Positions 1-8,554 are shown, counted from the stretch's first letter. The stretch: DNA of 64,000 nt from Sphingomonadaceae bacterium (GCA_947451145.1 CANFXW010000013.1:1-64000), one strand, 5' to 3'. Numbers and translations: made by a program. The notes: generated by a model not told the origin, from the letters alone.

Positions 1-5
1 CCCCC

Positions 6-575
6 ATGGCTATTCTCCCGATCATCGAAATCCCCGATCCGCGCCTGAAGCAGATCTCCGCCCCCGTCGATAACTTCGATGACCAGCTGCGTATCCTCGT
101 CGCTGATATGTTCGAGACGATGTATGAGGCCCCCGGCATCGGCCTCGCCGCCGTCCAGGTGGGCTATCCGATCCGCCTGCTGGTGATCGATCTCCAGCCC
201 GAGGATATGGATGCCGAGCCGGAAGAATGCACCGCGCACGGTGGCCACAGCCACACGCACCGGCCTTTGAAGAAAGAGCCGATGGTCTTCATTAACCCCG
301 AGATTCTCGAAGAATCAGAGGATGTTGCGATCTATAATGAAGGTTGTCTCTCGGTTCCCGAGATCTATGCCGAAGTCGAACGCCCCGCCTCGATCCGCGC
401 CCGCTGGCAGGATCTCGATGGCAAGGTGCATGAAGAGCTGATCGAAGGCATGCTGGCAACCTGCCTGCAGCACGAGATGGATCATCTGGAAGGCGTGGTG
501 TTCATCGATCACCTTTCGCGCCTCAAGCGGCAGATGGCTGTCAAGAAGCTGGAGAAGCTGCGCAAGCTGGGCTGA
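6..575 (+). CDS. def: Peptide deformylase
   Basis: Removes the N-terminal formyl group from nascent proteins; cytosolic metalloenzyme (usually Fe2+). The 189-residue product carries all three family motifs: GIGLAAVQ (about residues 44-51), EGCLS (112-116, metal-binding Cys) and QHEMDH (155-160, two metal-binding His and the catalytic Glu). The length is slightly above the usual 165-180 because of a His-rich, acidic insert at about residues 69-88 (AHGGHSHTH) between the first two motifs. The start ATG lies five bases from the window edge, so its ribosome binding site and promoter are not visible. It is convergent with the DUF3137 gene, six bases downstream. Confidence 0.97.
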   Translation: MAILPIIEIPDPRLKQISAPVDNFDDQLRILVADMFETMYEAPGIGLAAVQVGYPIRLLVIDLQPEDMDAEPEECTAHGGHSHTHRPLKKEPMVFINPEILEESEDVAIYNEGCLSVPEIYAEVERPASIRARWQDLDGKVHEELIEGMLATCLQHEMDHLEGVVFIDHLSRLKRQMAVKKLEKLRKLG

Positions 576-581
576 TCCGGC

Positions 582-1529
582 CTAGCGCGCCTTCTCGTTC
601 AGCTCTTCTGCCAGTTCCACCAAGGTACCGAACTGGTCGATGGTCTTCGCAAGCAAGGCCCGGTCATTCGATGCTTCGAGCGATCCGCTCTCGAACAGGT
701 TGCCGCTTTCCAGCGCGACGATCAACTGCCCGCCGTTGAACAAGCAGCGGATATCCTCGCCCGCAAAAGCAGTCTCTACTGCCATCAGCCGCTCGACATA
801 TTCGGGGTGGACCAGATAGCGCGATTCAACCTGATCATTTGACCAGACGGCGAACTGGTCCTCGAACCGCGGGTCGACCATGTCGATGCGGTCGAGCCGC
901 ATGCCGCCCAGCGTGATGCTGTCCTTGTCACCCAGAAGGCCGAACAGGCTTTTGCGCCGCCCGGCGCGCTCGACCAGTGTCACGCCGTTGAAACGGCGGG
1001 CAAAGCCGACGGTGATCAGCGAGCCATCGAACACGGTTTCCCAATAGGTTGACTTGCCGTTGTTGCGCTCCACCTCCAGCTTGGCCTCATAAAGCTGGAA
1101 CGAATGATCGCGCACCGAGCCGAGCCACAGGTCCTCAAAGCTCTTGCGCTCAAAGCTCGGCAGCATCTCGAACGAACAGGCAAGATCGAATTCCGCGCCC
1201 GGCGTGACGGCAAGCGAATATTGCATGTCGAGTGCCTTGGCGATGGCCTCATTTATCCCGCCCTTGATCGCATTGATCACCGGCCGCTTGGTCCACTCGG
1301 CGATACCAAACCCGCCAGCACCAATGAAAAAGCCGAACTGCAGCGCCCGCCCGATGCCCCACGGCGTCAGCAATACGATTATGAAAGCGACCGCGCAGGC
1401 CCCGCCAATGCCCCACATCTGGATCTGCGATGCCCTGGCTTTCGCTGCCGCACGGGTATCGCCTTCGCTCGCCAGCCACTGACCAAGCGGGCCCGCCAAC
1501 AGCGCATCGGGATCGGGACGTGCGAGCAT
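582..1529 (-). CDS. DUF3137 domain membrane protein
   Basis: A 315-residue protein of unknown function. Two hydrophobic segments near residues 38-57 and 62-78 (GGACAVAFIIVLL and ALQFGFFIGAGGFG) predict an N-terminal membrane hairpin, followed by a soluble domain of the DUF3137 type, which is known to occur beside LemA genes. It is transcribed divergently from the LemA gene, starting 80 bases away, and this pairing supports the call. The biochemical role is unknown; with LemA it is probably an envelope-associated protein. It ends six bases from the convergent deformylase gene. Confidence 0.8.
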   Translation of the reverse strand: MLARPDPDALLAGPLGQWLASEGDTRAAAKARASQIQMWGIGGACAVAFIIVLLTPWGIGRALQFGFFIGAGGFGIAEWTKRPVINAIKGGINEAIAKALDMQYSLAVTPGAEFDLACSFEMLPSFERKSFEDLWLGSVRDHSFQLYEAKLEVERNNGKSTYWETVFDGSLITVGFARRFNGVTLVERAGRRKSLFGLLGDKDSITLGGMRLDRIDMVDPRFEDQFAVWSNDQVESRYLVHPEYVERLMAVETAFAGEDIRCLFNGGQLIVALESGNLFESGSLEASNDRALLAKTIDQFGTLVELAEELNEKAR

Positions 1530-1609
1530 TACTTCCGACTTTCTTTAACTCTTGCGACTATTTGCCGCCGGTGTAGCTTGGCGCAAGTCATAAAAGGGAA
1601 CCTGTTAAC

Positions 1610-2161
1610 ATGGGTATGATCATCGTTCTGGTCGTTGTCGTGGCCCTCGTTCTGATGCTGATCGGGGTTTACAACCGGCTGGTTGGCCTGCGCCAATCGG
1701 TCAATCAGGGGCTCGCCGATATCGATGCCCAGCTGCGCCAGCGGCACGATCTGATTCCCAATCTGGTTTCCACCGTGAAGGGCTATGCCACCCACGAAAA
1801 GGAAACCTTCGACGCGGTGATCGCGGCGCGCAATTCTGCCGAGGCTGCGCGGGGCAGTGATGCCGGGGCAGAGGCTGCACTCGGCGCTTCGCTCGGAAAG
1901 CTGTTTGCGCTGGCAGAAGCCTATCCCGATCTGAAGGCCAGCGCCAACTTCCAGGCGCTGCAGGGCGAGCTTTCCGATGTGGAAGACAAGCTTGCCGCCG
2001 CACGCCGGGCGCTGAACGCTGCTGCTGCGCGTTACAACGCGGGCCGCGAGTCTTTCCCGGCGGTGCTTTTCGCATCTGCCTTCGGGTTTGCCCCCAGCGA
2101 ATTCCAGCGAATCGGCGATAACGAGCGTGAAGTGGCGAATGCGCCCAAGGTCGAATTCTGA
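1610..2161 (+). CDS. LemA family protein
   Basis: A 183-residue LemA-family protein: a single N-terminal membrane anchor (about residues 3-22, rich in I, V and L) followed by the conserved helical LemA region, with NRLV..RQSVNQ.LADIDAQLRQRHDLIPNLV at about 24-55 and the terminal RYN......FP....A..FGF.....F pattern. LemA proteins are membrane-tethered helical bundles whose exact role is not settled. The start is supported by AAGGGAA about ten bases upstream. Divergent from the DUF3137 partner. A perfect 8-bp hairpin followed by TTTT starts 55 bases downstream and may end this transcript, although it may instead belong to the next gene's leader. Confidence 0.92.
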   Translation: MGMIIVLVVVVALVLMLIGVYNRLVGLRQSVNQGLADIDAQLRQRHDLIPNLVSTVKGYATHEKETFDAVIAARNSAEAARGSDAGAEAALGASLGKLFALAEAYPDLKASANFQALQGELSDVEDKLAAARRALNAAAARYNAGRESFPAVLFASAFGFAPSEFQRIGDNEREVANAPKVEF

Positions 2162-2215
2162 CAGTGGTTTGACACGGGCGGCACCGGCAGAAAACCTAAC
2201 TTTTCAGCCACTTTT

Positions 2216-2365
2216 TCACCCCCGGGTTTCAGGGGGTGATTTTCACTTGCAGTTCATAAAGCGTGCCTTATATCGGCCCTCCGCTGCCCCATGGGGACTT
2301 CCAAACCGCAAGGCAGCTTCATCCTGTGTTGTCTTGGCCGAAAGGCCTATTGGGGGTCCCTTGAG
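2216..2365 (+). promoter_or_regulatory. Structured leader of ornithine decarboxylase, speF-like candidate
   Basis: The 150 bases before the decarboxylase gene hold several hairpins: TCACCCCC/GGGGGTGA (2216-2223 with 2232-2239, perfect, followed by TTTT); GCTGCC/GGCAGC (2283-2288 with 2312-2317) enclosing the palindrome CCCCATGGGG; and GGCC-GAAA-GGCC (2336-2347), a GNRA-capped stem. The G-run at 2352-2356, the apparent ribosome binding site, could also pair with the C-run of the first hairpin, which would allow switching. Alphaproteobacterial speF genes are known to carry a conserved leader RNA (the speF motif); assigning this leader to it is inference from position and structure. Confidence 0.55.
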
Positions 2366-3571
2366 TTGCACCATTTTCCTGACGCATCGGCTGTAGTTCG
2401 CGCGCTCGCGCCTGACGAACCCGTTATCCTGAATCGCCCGCATGCTGCCGCACGCGCCGCCCGCTTCTTTGTCGAGAAGTTCCCGGGCAAGTCGCTCTAT
2501 GCAGTAAAGGCCAATCCTTCGCCGGACCTGCTTAAGGTTCTGTGGGATTCTGGAATAACCCACTTTGATGTCGCATCGATCGCCGAAGTGCGGATCGTGC
2601 GCGGCGCGCTGCCCGATGCAGAGCTGTGCTTCATGCACCCGGTCAAGACCGCGAGCGCCATTGCCGAGGCCTATAAGGTCCACGGCGTAAAGACCTTCAG
2701 CCTCGATAGCCAGGAAGAGCTGGACAAGATAATCGCGGCAACTGCCGATGATGAGGGCAATCCGGCCAGCGACCTGCGCCTGTGCGTGCGCCTGCGCGTT
2801 TCATCCGAATATTCAGAGCTCAGCCTTGCATCGAAGTTCGGCATCGATCTTGCTGATGCCGGGCCGTTGCTGCAGGCAACGCGTCAGGTTTCCGACTGGC
2901 TGGGCGTCTGCTTCCACGTCGGCAGCCAGGCGATGACGCCTTTTGCCTATGTCCAGGCGCTCGAACGCGTCCGTGTGGCGATTGTTGATGCGGCAGTCAC
3001 GGTTGACATCATCGATGTCGGCGGCGGCTTCCCGTCGATCTATCCCGGCATGGAGCCACCGCCGCTCGAAGATTACTTCGGTGCGATCCACCGCGCGGCG
3101 GAATCGCTGCCGGTTTCCTATTCGTCCGAGCTGTGGTGCGAACCCGGCCGCGCGCTGTGCGCCGAATACAATTCGATGGTCGTCAAGGTTGAGCGCCGCC
3201 GCGGCAAGGAACTCTACATCAACGAGGGCTCCTATGGCGCGCTGTTCGATGCCGCGCACATCGGCTGGCGCTTCCCGGTGCAGCTGCTGAATGGCGATGC
3301 GGACGGCGAAACCGAGGACTTCAGCTTCTTCGGCCCGACCTGTGACGATATGGACTTCATGGAAGGCCCCTTCGCGCTTCCGGCCAATGCCGGTGCGGGC
3401 GACTATATCGAGATCGGTATGCTTGGTGCCTATGGTGCGGCCATGCGGACAAAGTTCAACGGCTTTGGCGCCGGGATGACTGTGGAAGTCGGCGATGAGC
3501 CGATGGCCAGCCAGTACCTCGGCGATCGCCGCGATCCGCGGGTATCCGACAACGTTGTTTCGCTGCGCTGA
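2366..3571 (+). CDS. Ornithine/lysine decarboxylase, type III PLP fold
   Basis: Decarboxylates ornithine (possibly also lysine) to putrescine, the entry to polyamine synthesis. A 401-residue protein of the eukaryotic-ODC/alanine-racemase-like fold: YAVKANP gives the PLP-binding lysine (residue 48), SKFGID and GGGFPS line the phosphate site, ELWCEPGRALC and the GPTCDDMD cysteine motif complete the dimer active site. I chose the TTG at 2366 because family members begin close to HHFPDASAVV and GGGGG lies nine bases upstream; the in-frame ATG at 2291 would lie inside the structured leader. A strong terminator follows. Ornithine versus lysine preference cannot be read from the sequence. Confidence 0.9.
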   Translation: MHHFPDASAVVRALAPDEPVILNRPHAAARAARFFVEKFPGKSLYAVKANPSPDLLKVLWDSGITHFDVASIAEVRIVRGALPDAELCFMHPVKTASAIAEAYKVHGVKTFSLDSQEELDKIIAATADDEGNPASDLRLCVRLRVSSEYSELSLASKFGIDLADAGPLLQATRQVSDWLGVCFHVGSQAMTPFAYVQALERVRVAIVDAAVTVDIIDVGGGFPSIYPGMEPPPLEDYFGAIHRAAESLPVSYSSELWCEPGRALCAEYNSMVVKVERRRGKELYINEGSYGALFDAAHIGWRFPVQLLNGDADGETEDFSFFGPTCDDMDFMEGPFALPANAGAGDYIEIGMLGAYGAAMRTKFNGFGAGMTVEVGDEPMASQYLGDRRDPRVSDNVVSLR

Positions 3572-3593
3572 TCGCGCAGACAATCTGATCGTC

Positions 3594-3635
3594 CGGGCGG
3601 CGTTGGCACGATAGCCAGCGCCGCCCGTTTTCTTT
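3594..3635 (+). terminator. Rho-independent terminator of the decarboxylase gene
   Basis: A 14-bp stem with one G-T pair (CGGGCGGCGTTGGC against GCCAGCGCCGCCCG), a six-base loop and then TTTTCTTT. It begins 22 bases after the decarboxylase stop codon. Confidence 0.9.
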
Positions 3636-3662
3636 AGCCATTGGGCTTGAGGAGACGATGCG

Positions 3663-4448
3663 ATGCCAGCTTTCAAAGACCAATACGGCCCGGTGGCTCT
3701 GGTAACCGGCGCCAGCTCGGGCATTGGCGTGGGTTTTGCCGAGGAACTGGCCTCGCGCGGGCTTGATCTGGTGCTGGCGGCGCGGCGGGTGGACCGGATG
3801 CAGGCGCTGAAGGATCGACTGGTAGCAGAACATGGCATAGCCGTGCGGGTGGTGGAGAGTGATCTCACCAAGCCTGATGCTCCGGCTGCTTTGGTGGCTG
3901 CGGTTGCAGATCTAGAGGTGGGGCTGGTGGTCAGCAATGCCGGCTTCGGTGCCAAGGGCTATTACGAGACCATCGATGCAGACCTGATGGCCGAGATGCT
4001 GGCGGTAAACTGTCATGCCCCGATGCAACTCGCTCACGCCTTTATGCCCGCCTTGAAAGCGCGCGGTAAGGGCGGGCTGGTGCTCACGTCCTCGGTAGAG
4101 GGGCTGATGGGCGGGCCATATTCCACCGCCTATGCCGCCACTAAAGCGCTGGTAATCGCGTTGGGTGAGGGGCTGTGGGGCGAACTGCAGGGCACCGGCG
4201 TTGACGTGCTGACGCTGACGCCCGGGGCGACGGAAAGCGAGGCTGCGGCCAAGCAGGGTTTTGATCCCTCCAAAATGCAGAACGTGCAATCGGCGCGCGA
4301 TTGCGCCCGCTTGACGCTCGATAATCTCGCAAATGGGCCAACCTATTGCCCGAACGACCACTACCGCGCGCTGTTCGAGCAGATGCTCGCTATGCCCCGT
4401 AAACAGGCGCTGCTGGCAATGGCGCAGGGGATGAAGCCGAAGGATTAG
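3663..4448 (+). CDS. SDR family NAD(P)-dependent oxidoreductase
   Basis: A 261-residue classical short-chain dehydrogenase. TGASSGIG near residue 14 is the cofactor-binding glycine motif, SNAG is the NNAG-like motif at about residue 95, and SSVEG...YAATK gives the catalytic Ser-Tyr-Lys. The residues after the second beta strand (AARRVDR) favour NADP(H). The substrate is unknown. It has its own ribosome binding site (GAGGAGACGATGCG) and follows the decarboxylase terminator. Its last four bases overlap the tail of the convergent regulator gene. Confidence 0.9.
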   Translation: MPAFKDQYGPVALVTGASSGIGVGFAEELASRGLDLVLAARRVDRMQALKDRLVAEHGIAVRVVESDLTKPDAPAALVAAVADLEVGLVVSNAGFGAKGYYETIDADLMAEMLAVNCHAPMQLAHAFMPALKARGKGGLVLTSSVEGLMGGPYSTAYAATKALVIALGEGLWGELQGTGVDVLTLTPGATESEAAAKQGFDPSKMQNVQSARDCARLTLDNLANGPTYCPNDHYRALFEQMLAMPRKQALLAMAQGMKPKD

Positions 4449-5842
4449 CCGTCGGCGAAGATATAGGGCGCGGGGCTGCGGCGCTGGTCGTCGGCCATGA
4501 TTTCTCGGCCAATCGGCGGTGCGGCGCGGGCGGTGCAGGCGGCGCGCGGGCACAGGCGGCAGGTCACGCCGATAGGGGTGGCATCGACGGCGCGCGGGTC
4601 ACTGCCTTTGGCATAGGCCAGTAGCGGGGCATGCTCGGCGGCACATGCCAGCGCCACGGCATGGTGGGCGGCAGGCTGGCTCCAGCCTCCGCCGCCGGTG
4701 CTGACAGTGCGGGCAATGGCGAAGAAGCGCTGGCCATCCGGCAGTTCGAGCCATTGGGTGAGCACTTCGCCGGGTGAGCGGAAGGCGGAATGGAGGTTCC
4801 ACAAGGGGCAGCCACCGCCGTGCGCCGCAAAGGGAAAGCCCGCGCCATCAAGCCGCTTGGAAACATTGCCCGCCGGATCGACGCGGATGAAGAAGAACGG
4901 AACCCCTTCGGCACCCGGGCGGTGCAGGGTGGTCAGCCGGTGAGCGACCTGTTCAAAGCTCGCTCCGAACAGGCCGGTCAGGCTCTCAATGTCATAGCTG
5001 CGCTGTTGGGCAGCGCGCAGGAATCGATCATAAGGCATGCGCAGCGCAGCAGCGGCATAACCCGCCAGCGCCCGCCGTGCGAGCACCTGCGCGGTCTGGC
5101 TGGCGAAAGTCTCATGGCGCAGCAGCGCTGCGATGTTCTCGCGCATGGCTGTATAGGCAATGTGCAGCGCCACCTGAAACTTGCGGCTTGGGCCCGGCAG
5201 GGTGTCTGCCAGAAGCAGTTGCTGGCTGTGCCGGTCAAACCGCCGGACGGCATCAACGAGCACCTCTGGCGGCACATAGCGCAACCGCACGCCTTTTTTG
5301 GCGAGCCATTCCTGCGATCCGCCAGCTTCGGTAATGTCGCCCGCCAGTTCCTCGGCGCGGGCGTCGAGCGTAGGGAAGAAGTTGCGTGAAGCTGCAACAA
5401 AGCGCCGCACTTCGCCAACCGGATCCGAAGCCGCATCGCCGCCGCCACTCTCGCGCTGGGCGGCGAGGGCGAGCTGTTCGCGTTGATAGGCGGTGTGCAG
5501 GCGCAGGATGGCCTCGGTCACCCCGGGAAAGCTGGTGGCGATGTCGGCCACTTCGAGTCCCGGCAGGTCGATATCGCCAAACAGCGGATCGCGCAGAATG
5601 TCGGACAGACGCCGCGAGTAATCTTCGGCATCTTCGCCCGCCAGATCGGCCACATCGAGGCGATAGGTGCGCGCGAGGCGGATCAGCAGTTCCGCCGTCA
5701 GCGGGCGCTGGTTGCGTTCGAGCAGGGCGATATAGCTCGGCGAGATGTCGAGATCGGCCGACATGGCCTGCTGTGTCAGCCCCAGTTCGCGGCGCAGGCG
5801 GCGCAGTCGGGGGCCGAGGAATAGGGGTTTGGATTGGCTCAT
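4445..5842 (-). CDS. RamB/ScfR-type XRE transcriptional regulator
   Basis: A 465-residue regulator of the short-chain fatty-acyl responsive family. Residues about 10-62 form an XRE helix-turn-helix (LRRELGLTQQAMSADLDISPSYIALLERNQR). The C-terminal half matches the DUF2083-type effector domain, with GGGCPLWNLHSAF and the terminal CRLCPRAACTARAAPP cysteine motif typical of the family. RamB of Corynebacterium controls isocitrate lyase and acetate genes; here the gene is divergent from aceA over a 145-bp gap holding a perfect inverted repeat, so control of aceA is a well-supported inference. The effector (acyl-CoA or redox state) is unknown. Confidence 0.9.
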   Translation of the reverse strand: MSQSKPLFLGPRLRRLRRELGLTQQAMSADLDISPSYIALLERNQRPLTAELLIRLARTYRLDVADLAGEDAEDYSRRLSDILRDPLFGDIDLPGLEVADIATSFPGVTEAILRLHTAYQREQLALAAQRESGGGDAASDPVGEVRRFVAASRNFFPTLDARAEELAGDITEAGGSQEWLAKKGVRLRYVPPEVLVDAVRRFDRHSQQLLLADTLPGPSRKFQVALHIAYTAMRENIAALLRHETFASQTAQVLARRALAGYAAAALRMPYDRFLRAAQQRSYDIESLTGLFGASFEQVAHRLTTLHRPGAEGVPFFFIRVDPAGNVSKRLDGAGFPFAAHGGGCPLWNLHSAFRSPGEVLTQWLELPDGQRFFAIARTVSTGGGGWSQPAAHHAVALACAAEHAPLLAYAKGSDPRAVDATPIGVTCRLCPRAACTARAAPPIGREIMADDQRRSPAPYIFADG

Positions 5843-5848
5843 TCCGGC

Positions 5849-5892
5849 ACTTTGTCACAACTGTACAACTTTACAAAGAAAATATGTAAAGT
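5849..5892. promoter_or_regulatory. Inverted-repeat operator between the RamB-like gene and aceA
   Basis: ACTTTACA (5868-5875) and TGTAAAGT (5885-5892) form a perfect 8-bp inverted repeat with a nine-base spacer. A third half-site-like ACTTTGTCA starts at 5849. AACTTTACAAA within it differs at one position from the core AACTTTGCAAA that I recall as the reported RamB site in Corynebacterium glutamicum. It lies in the only non-coding space shared by the regulator and aceA. Confidence 0.65.
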
Positions 5893-5987
5893 CTGACAAC
5901 GCGACTCCGCCAGCGGTTTTTATCCCAGCTTTCCTCTCCTAGTTCCGGGGCCAAGAGAGGCCAACGCTTTTCAAGGGAAACTAGACC

Positions 5988-7583
5988 GTGACTTACCAGC
6001 AGAACATCATCGAGGCCGGACAGGCCATCTCGCCCTTCCAGCAGACCTGGGACGGCATCGAGCCTGAATCGGTTGCCCGCATGCGGCTGCAGAACCGGTT
6101 CCACACAGGGCTCGATATTGCGCGCTACACGGCGAAGATCATGCGCCGCGATATGGCTGCCTATGATGCCGATCCTGCGAACTACACGCAGTCGCTGGGT
6201 TGCTGGCACGGCTTCATCGGGCAGCAGAAGCTCATCTCGATCAAGAAGCACTTCGGCACGACCAAGGGCCGTTACCTTTATCTCTCGGGCTGGATGGTTG
6301 CCGCGCTGCGCAGCGAATTTGGCCCATTGCCTGACCAGTCGATGCACGAAAAGACTTCGGTCGCCGATCTGATCGAAGAGCTCTACACCTTCCTCAAGCA
6401 GGCCGATGCCCGCGAGCTGGGCATGATGTTCCGCGATCTCGACAAGGCGCGTGAAGCCGGCAACGAGGTTGAGGCACAGCGTATCAGCCACGCTATCGAC
6501 ACTTACGAAACCCACGTCGTGCCGATCATCGCCGATATCGATGCCGGTTTCGGCAATGCCGAAGCTACCTATCTCCTCGCCAAGAAGTTCATCGAAGCCG
6601 GTGCCTGCTGCATCCAGATCGAGAACCAGGTCTCGGACGAAAAGCAGTGCGGCCACCAGGACGGCAAGGTTACCGTCCCGCACGAAGACTTCCTCGCGAA
6701 GATCCGCGCTGTGCGTTACGCCTTCCTTGAACTGGGCGTTGATGACGGCGTGATCGTTGCCCGCACCGACTCGCTCGGCGCTGGCCTGACCAAGCAGATC
6801 GCTTTCGTTCGCGAAGCCGGTGACATTGCCGACCAGTACAACAGCTTCCTCGATTGCGATGAAGTCGATGCTTCGCAGCTCGGCCACGGTGACGTGCTGA
6901 TCAGCCGCGACGGCAAGCTGCTGCGTCCCAAGCGCCTGCCTTCGAACCTCTATCAGTTCCGCGCTGGCACCGGTGAAGACCGTTGCGTGCTCGATTGCAT
7001 CACCTCGCTGGAGAATGGCGCGGACCTGCTGTGGATCGAAACCGAAAAGCCGCACATCGCCCAGATTGCTGGCATGGTGAACCGCATTCGTGAGGTGATC
7101 CCCAATGCCAAGCTGGTCTATAACAACTCGCCCAGCTTCAACTGGACGCTGAACTTCCGCCAGCAAGTGTTTGATGCATGGGTCGAAGCTGGCAAGGACG
7201 TTGCTGCCTATGATCGTGCCAAGCTGATGAGTGTCGACTATGACGGCACGCAGCTGGCAGACGAAGCAGATGAGCGCATCCGCACCTTCCAGCGCGATGC
7301 TGCGGCGCAGGCTGGCATTTTCCACCACCTGATCACCCTGCCGACCTATCACACGGCAGCGCTGAGCACCGACAATCTGGCGCGCGAATACTTCGGCGAG
7401 CAGGCCATGCTGGGTTACGTCAAGAACGTCCAGCGGGCAGAAATCCGCCAGGGCATCGCCTGCGTGAAGCACCAGAACATGTCAGGCAGCGACATCGGCG
7501 ATGATCACAAGGAATACTTTTCTGGTGAAGCCGCCCTGAAAGCTGCCGGAAAAGACAATACTATGAACCAGTTCGCTGCCTAA
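5988..7583 (+). CDS. aceA: Isocitrate lyase
   Basis: Cleaves isocitrate to glyoxylate and succinate, first step of the glyoxylate shunt used for growth on acetate or fatty acids. 531 residues, the long form also known from Pseudomonas. The catalytic cysteine lies in KQCGHQDGKV (Cys221), in place of KKCGH; DIDAGFG gives the Mg-binding region, and YNNSPSFNW is the conserved substrate loop. The start is a GTG at 5988. Malate synthase is not in the window. A small gene with its own ribosome binding site follows at 34 bases and probably shares the transcript; a strong hairpin ends the unit. Confidence 0.97.
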   Translation: MTYQQNIIEAGQAISPFQQTWDGIEPESVARMRLQNRFHTGLDIARYTAKIMRRDMAAYDADPANYTQSLGCWHGFIGQQKLISIKKHFGTTKGRYLYLSGWMVAALRSEFGPLPDQSMHEKTSVADLIEELYTFLKQADARELGMMFRDLDKAREAGNEVEAQRISHAIDTYETHVVPIIADIDAGFGNAEATYLLAKKFIEAGACCIQIENQVSDEKQCGHQDGKVTVPHEDFLAKIRAVRYAFLELGVDDGVIVARTDSLGAGLTKQIAFVREAGDIADQYNSFLDCDEVDASQLGHGDVLISRDGKLLRPKRLPSNLYQFRAGTGEDRCVLDCITSLENGADLLWIETEKPHIAQIAGMVNRIREVIPNAKLVYNNSPSFNWTLNFRQQVFDAWVEAGKDVAAYDRAKLMSVDYDGTQLADEADERIRTFQRDAAAQAGIFHHLITLPTYHTAALSTDNLAREYFGEQAMLGYVKNVQRAEIRQGIACVKHQNMSGSDIGDDHKEYFSGEAALKAAGKDNTMNQFAA

Positions 7584-7616
7584 TTTTCAGCAGCATCTTA
7601 AATAAGGAGAAGGCCG

Positions 7617-7775
7617 ATGTCAGAACCAACCCGCGCCCGCGCCGTCCTTTCAACCGAGGATTTCAAGCTGATCCGCGAAGCCGTGCTGCACTGGCTGCGC
7701 GCCAATGAAGACAGCCCGGATTCGGTGAAGTTCTCCAACCTTTACCACCGCCTCGGCTCGGCCGCCGGCCGGTAA
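7617..7775 (+). CDS. Small hypothetical protein downstream of aceA
   Basis: A 52-codon reading frame starting with ATG at 7617, with an excellent AAGGAGAAG seven bases upstream and a TAA at 7773. The product is soluble, has no cysteine, and contains an amphipathic helix (TEDFKLIREAVLHWLRANED) and an SNLYHRLG tail. It lies between aceA and a perfect 16-bp hairpin, so it is probably co-transcribed with isocitrate lyase. I do not recognise the family. Coding status is supported by the ribosome binding site and position only. Confidence 0.65.
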   Translation: MSEPTRARAVLSTEDFKLIREAVLHWLRANEDSPDSVKFSNLYHRLGSAAGR

Positions 7776-7800
7776 ACGCATCAGTTCCTGGGGAGGAACT

Positions 7801-7847
7801 CCGGCCCGCCATGCGACCCCCATCGCATGGCGGGCCGGTTGCGTTTT
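7801..7847. terminator. Perfect 16-bp hairpin, probable bidirectional terminator
   Basis: CCGGCCCGCCATGCGA and its exact complement flank the six-base loop CCCCCA; TTGCGTTTT follows on the plus strand. It separates the aceA transcript from the convergent TetR gene. The T-run is interrupted, so efficiency is uncertain. Confidence 0.7.
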
Positions 7848-7900
7848 GGCGCCGTTTCAGTTGCACAGAAACGGGAGCGGGCCAGTGCCGATTTCACCTA

Positions 7901-8554
7901 TCAGTGCAGTATTCCGTGGAGGAACAGGCGGACGGCAACCTTCGTCTGGCGCTCGATCTCATCAGGGCTGAGCGCGATCCCCCAGGCCATGATATTGGCC
8001 GGTCCACCGGCGACGAGGTGGAGGAAGGCGTAAGCGAAATCGTGCGCTTCCACCGGATCGGCGAAGCGTTCTGGCAGGCGCCGCTGAAACAGGTTGCTGA
8101 GGTATGAGACGGTAGGTTTGGTACCGCTGCGCAGGGTGTATTCGCCGATTTCCGGCATGTGCGCCGATTCGGTATTGGTAATCCGCATCAGCCTGATGCC
8201 ATTCGGACTGGTGATGTTGGCGACCAGAATGTGGCCGATCTCATTCAGGCTCTGCTCGAAATCTTCAGTCTCCGCCGCACGGAGCTGATCCAGTGGCACG
8301 ATGAATTCGTCGATCGCCCGCTGCAATGCCGTGCGGAACAGCGTTTCCTTGTCACCATAGCGGGCATAGACCGTGCGCTTGGCCATGCCGACTGCTGAAG
8401 TGATCGCCTCAATCGTTGTGCGCTCAAAACCGTTCTCGAGAAACAGGTCCAGCGCCTTGTCAAGCAGCTCAAGGTTTCGCGTTTCGGCATGGGCGCGCGT
8501 CGGGCGGCCCGGGCTGCGGTGGCGGCGATAGGCAGAAGGCTTGGGGGTTTCCAT
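7901..8554 (-). CDS. TetR/AcrR family transcriptional regulator
   Basis: A 217-residue one-component repressor. The N-terminal DNA-binding domain is clear: RNLELLDKALDLFLENGFERTTIEAITSAVGMAKRTVYARYGDKETLF (about residues 26-75) is the typical TetR helix-turn-helix. The C-terminal ligand domain is divergent, so the ligand is unknown. ATG at 8554 is taken as the start; a TTG nine bases earlier is possible and neither has a good ribosome binding site. It is divergent from a TauD-type dioxygenase 76 bases away, its likely target. Confidence 0.88.
   Translation of the reverse strand: METPKPSAYRRHRSPGRPTRAHAETRNLELLDKALDLFLENGFERTTIEAITSAVGMAKRTVYARYGDKETLFRTALQRAIDEFIVPLDQLRAAETEDFEQSLNEIGHILVANITSPNGIRLMRITNTESAHMPEIGEYTLRSGTKPTVSYLSNLFQRRLPERFADPVEAHDFAYAFLHLVAGGPANIMAWGIALSPDEIERQTKVAVRLFLHGILH

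Noticed and set aside
2291..2365. ATG at 2291 as the decarboxylase start
   Set aside because: It would lie inside the hairpin-rich leader, the added residues do not resemble family members, and the TTG at 2366 has a suitably spaced G-rich ribosome binding site.
5871..7472. A 533-residue open frame antisense to isocitrate lyase
   Set aside because: It mirrors aceA codon for codon, has no ribosome binding site or homology-like motifs, and such antisense frames are expected in GC-rich genes with strong third-position bias.
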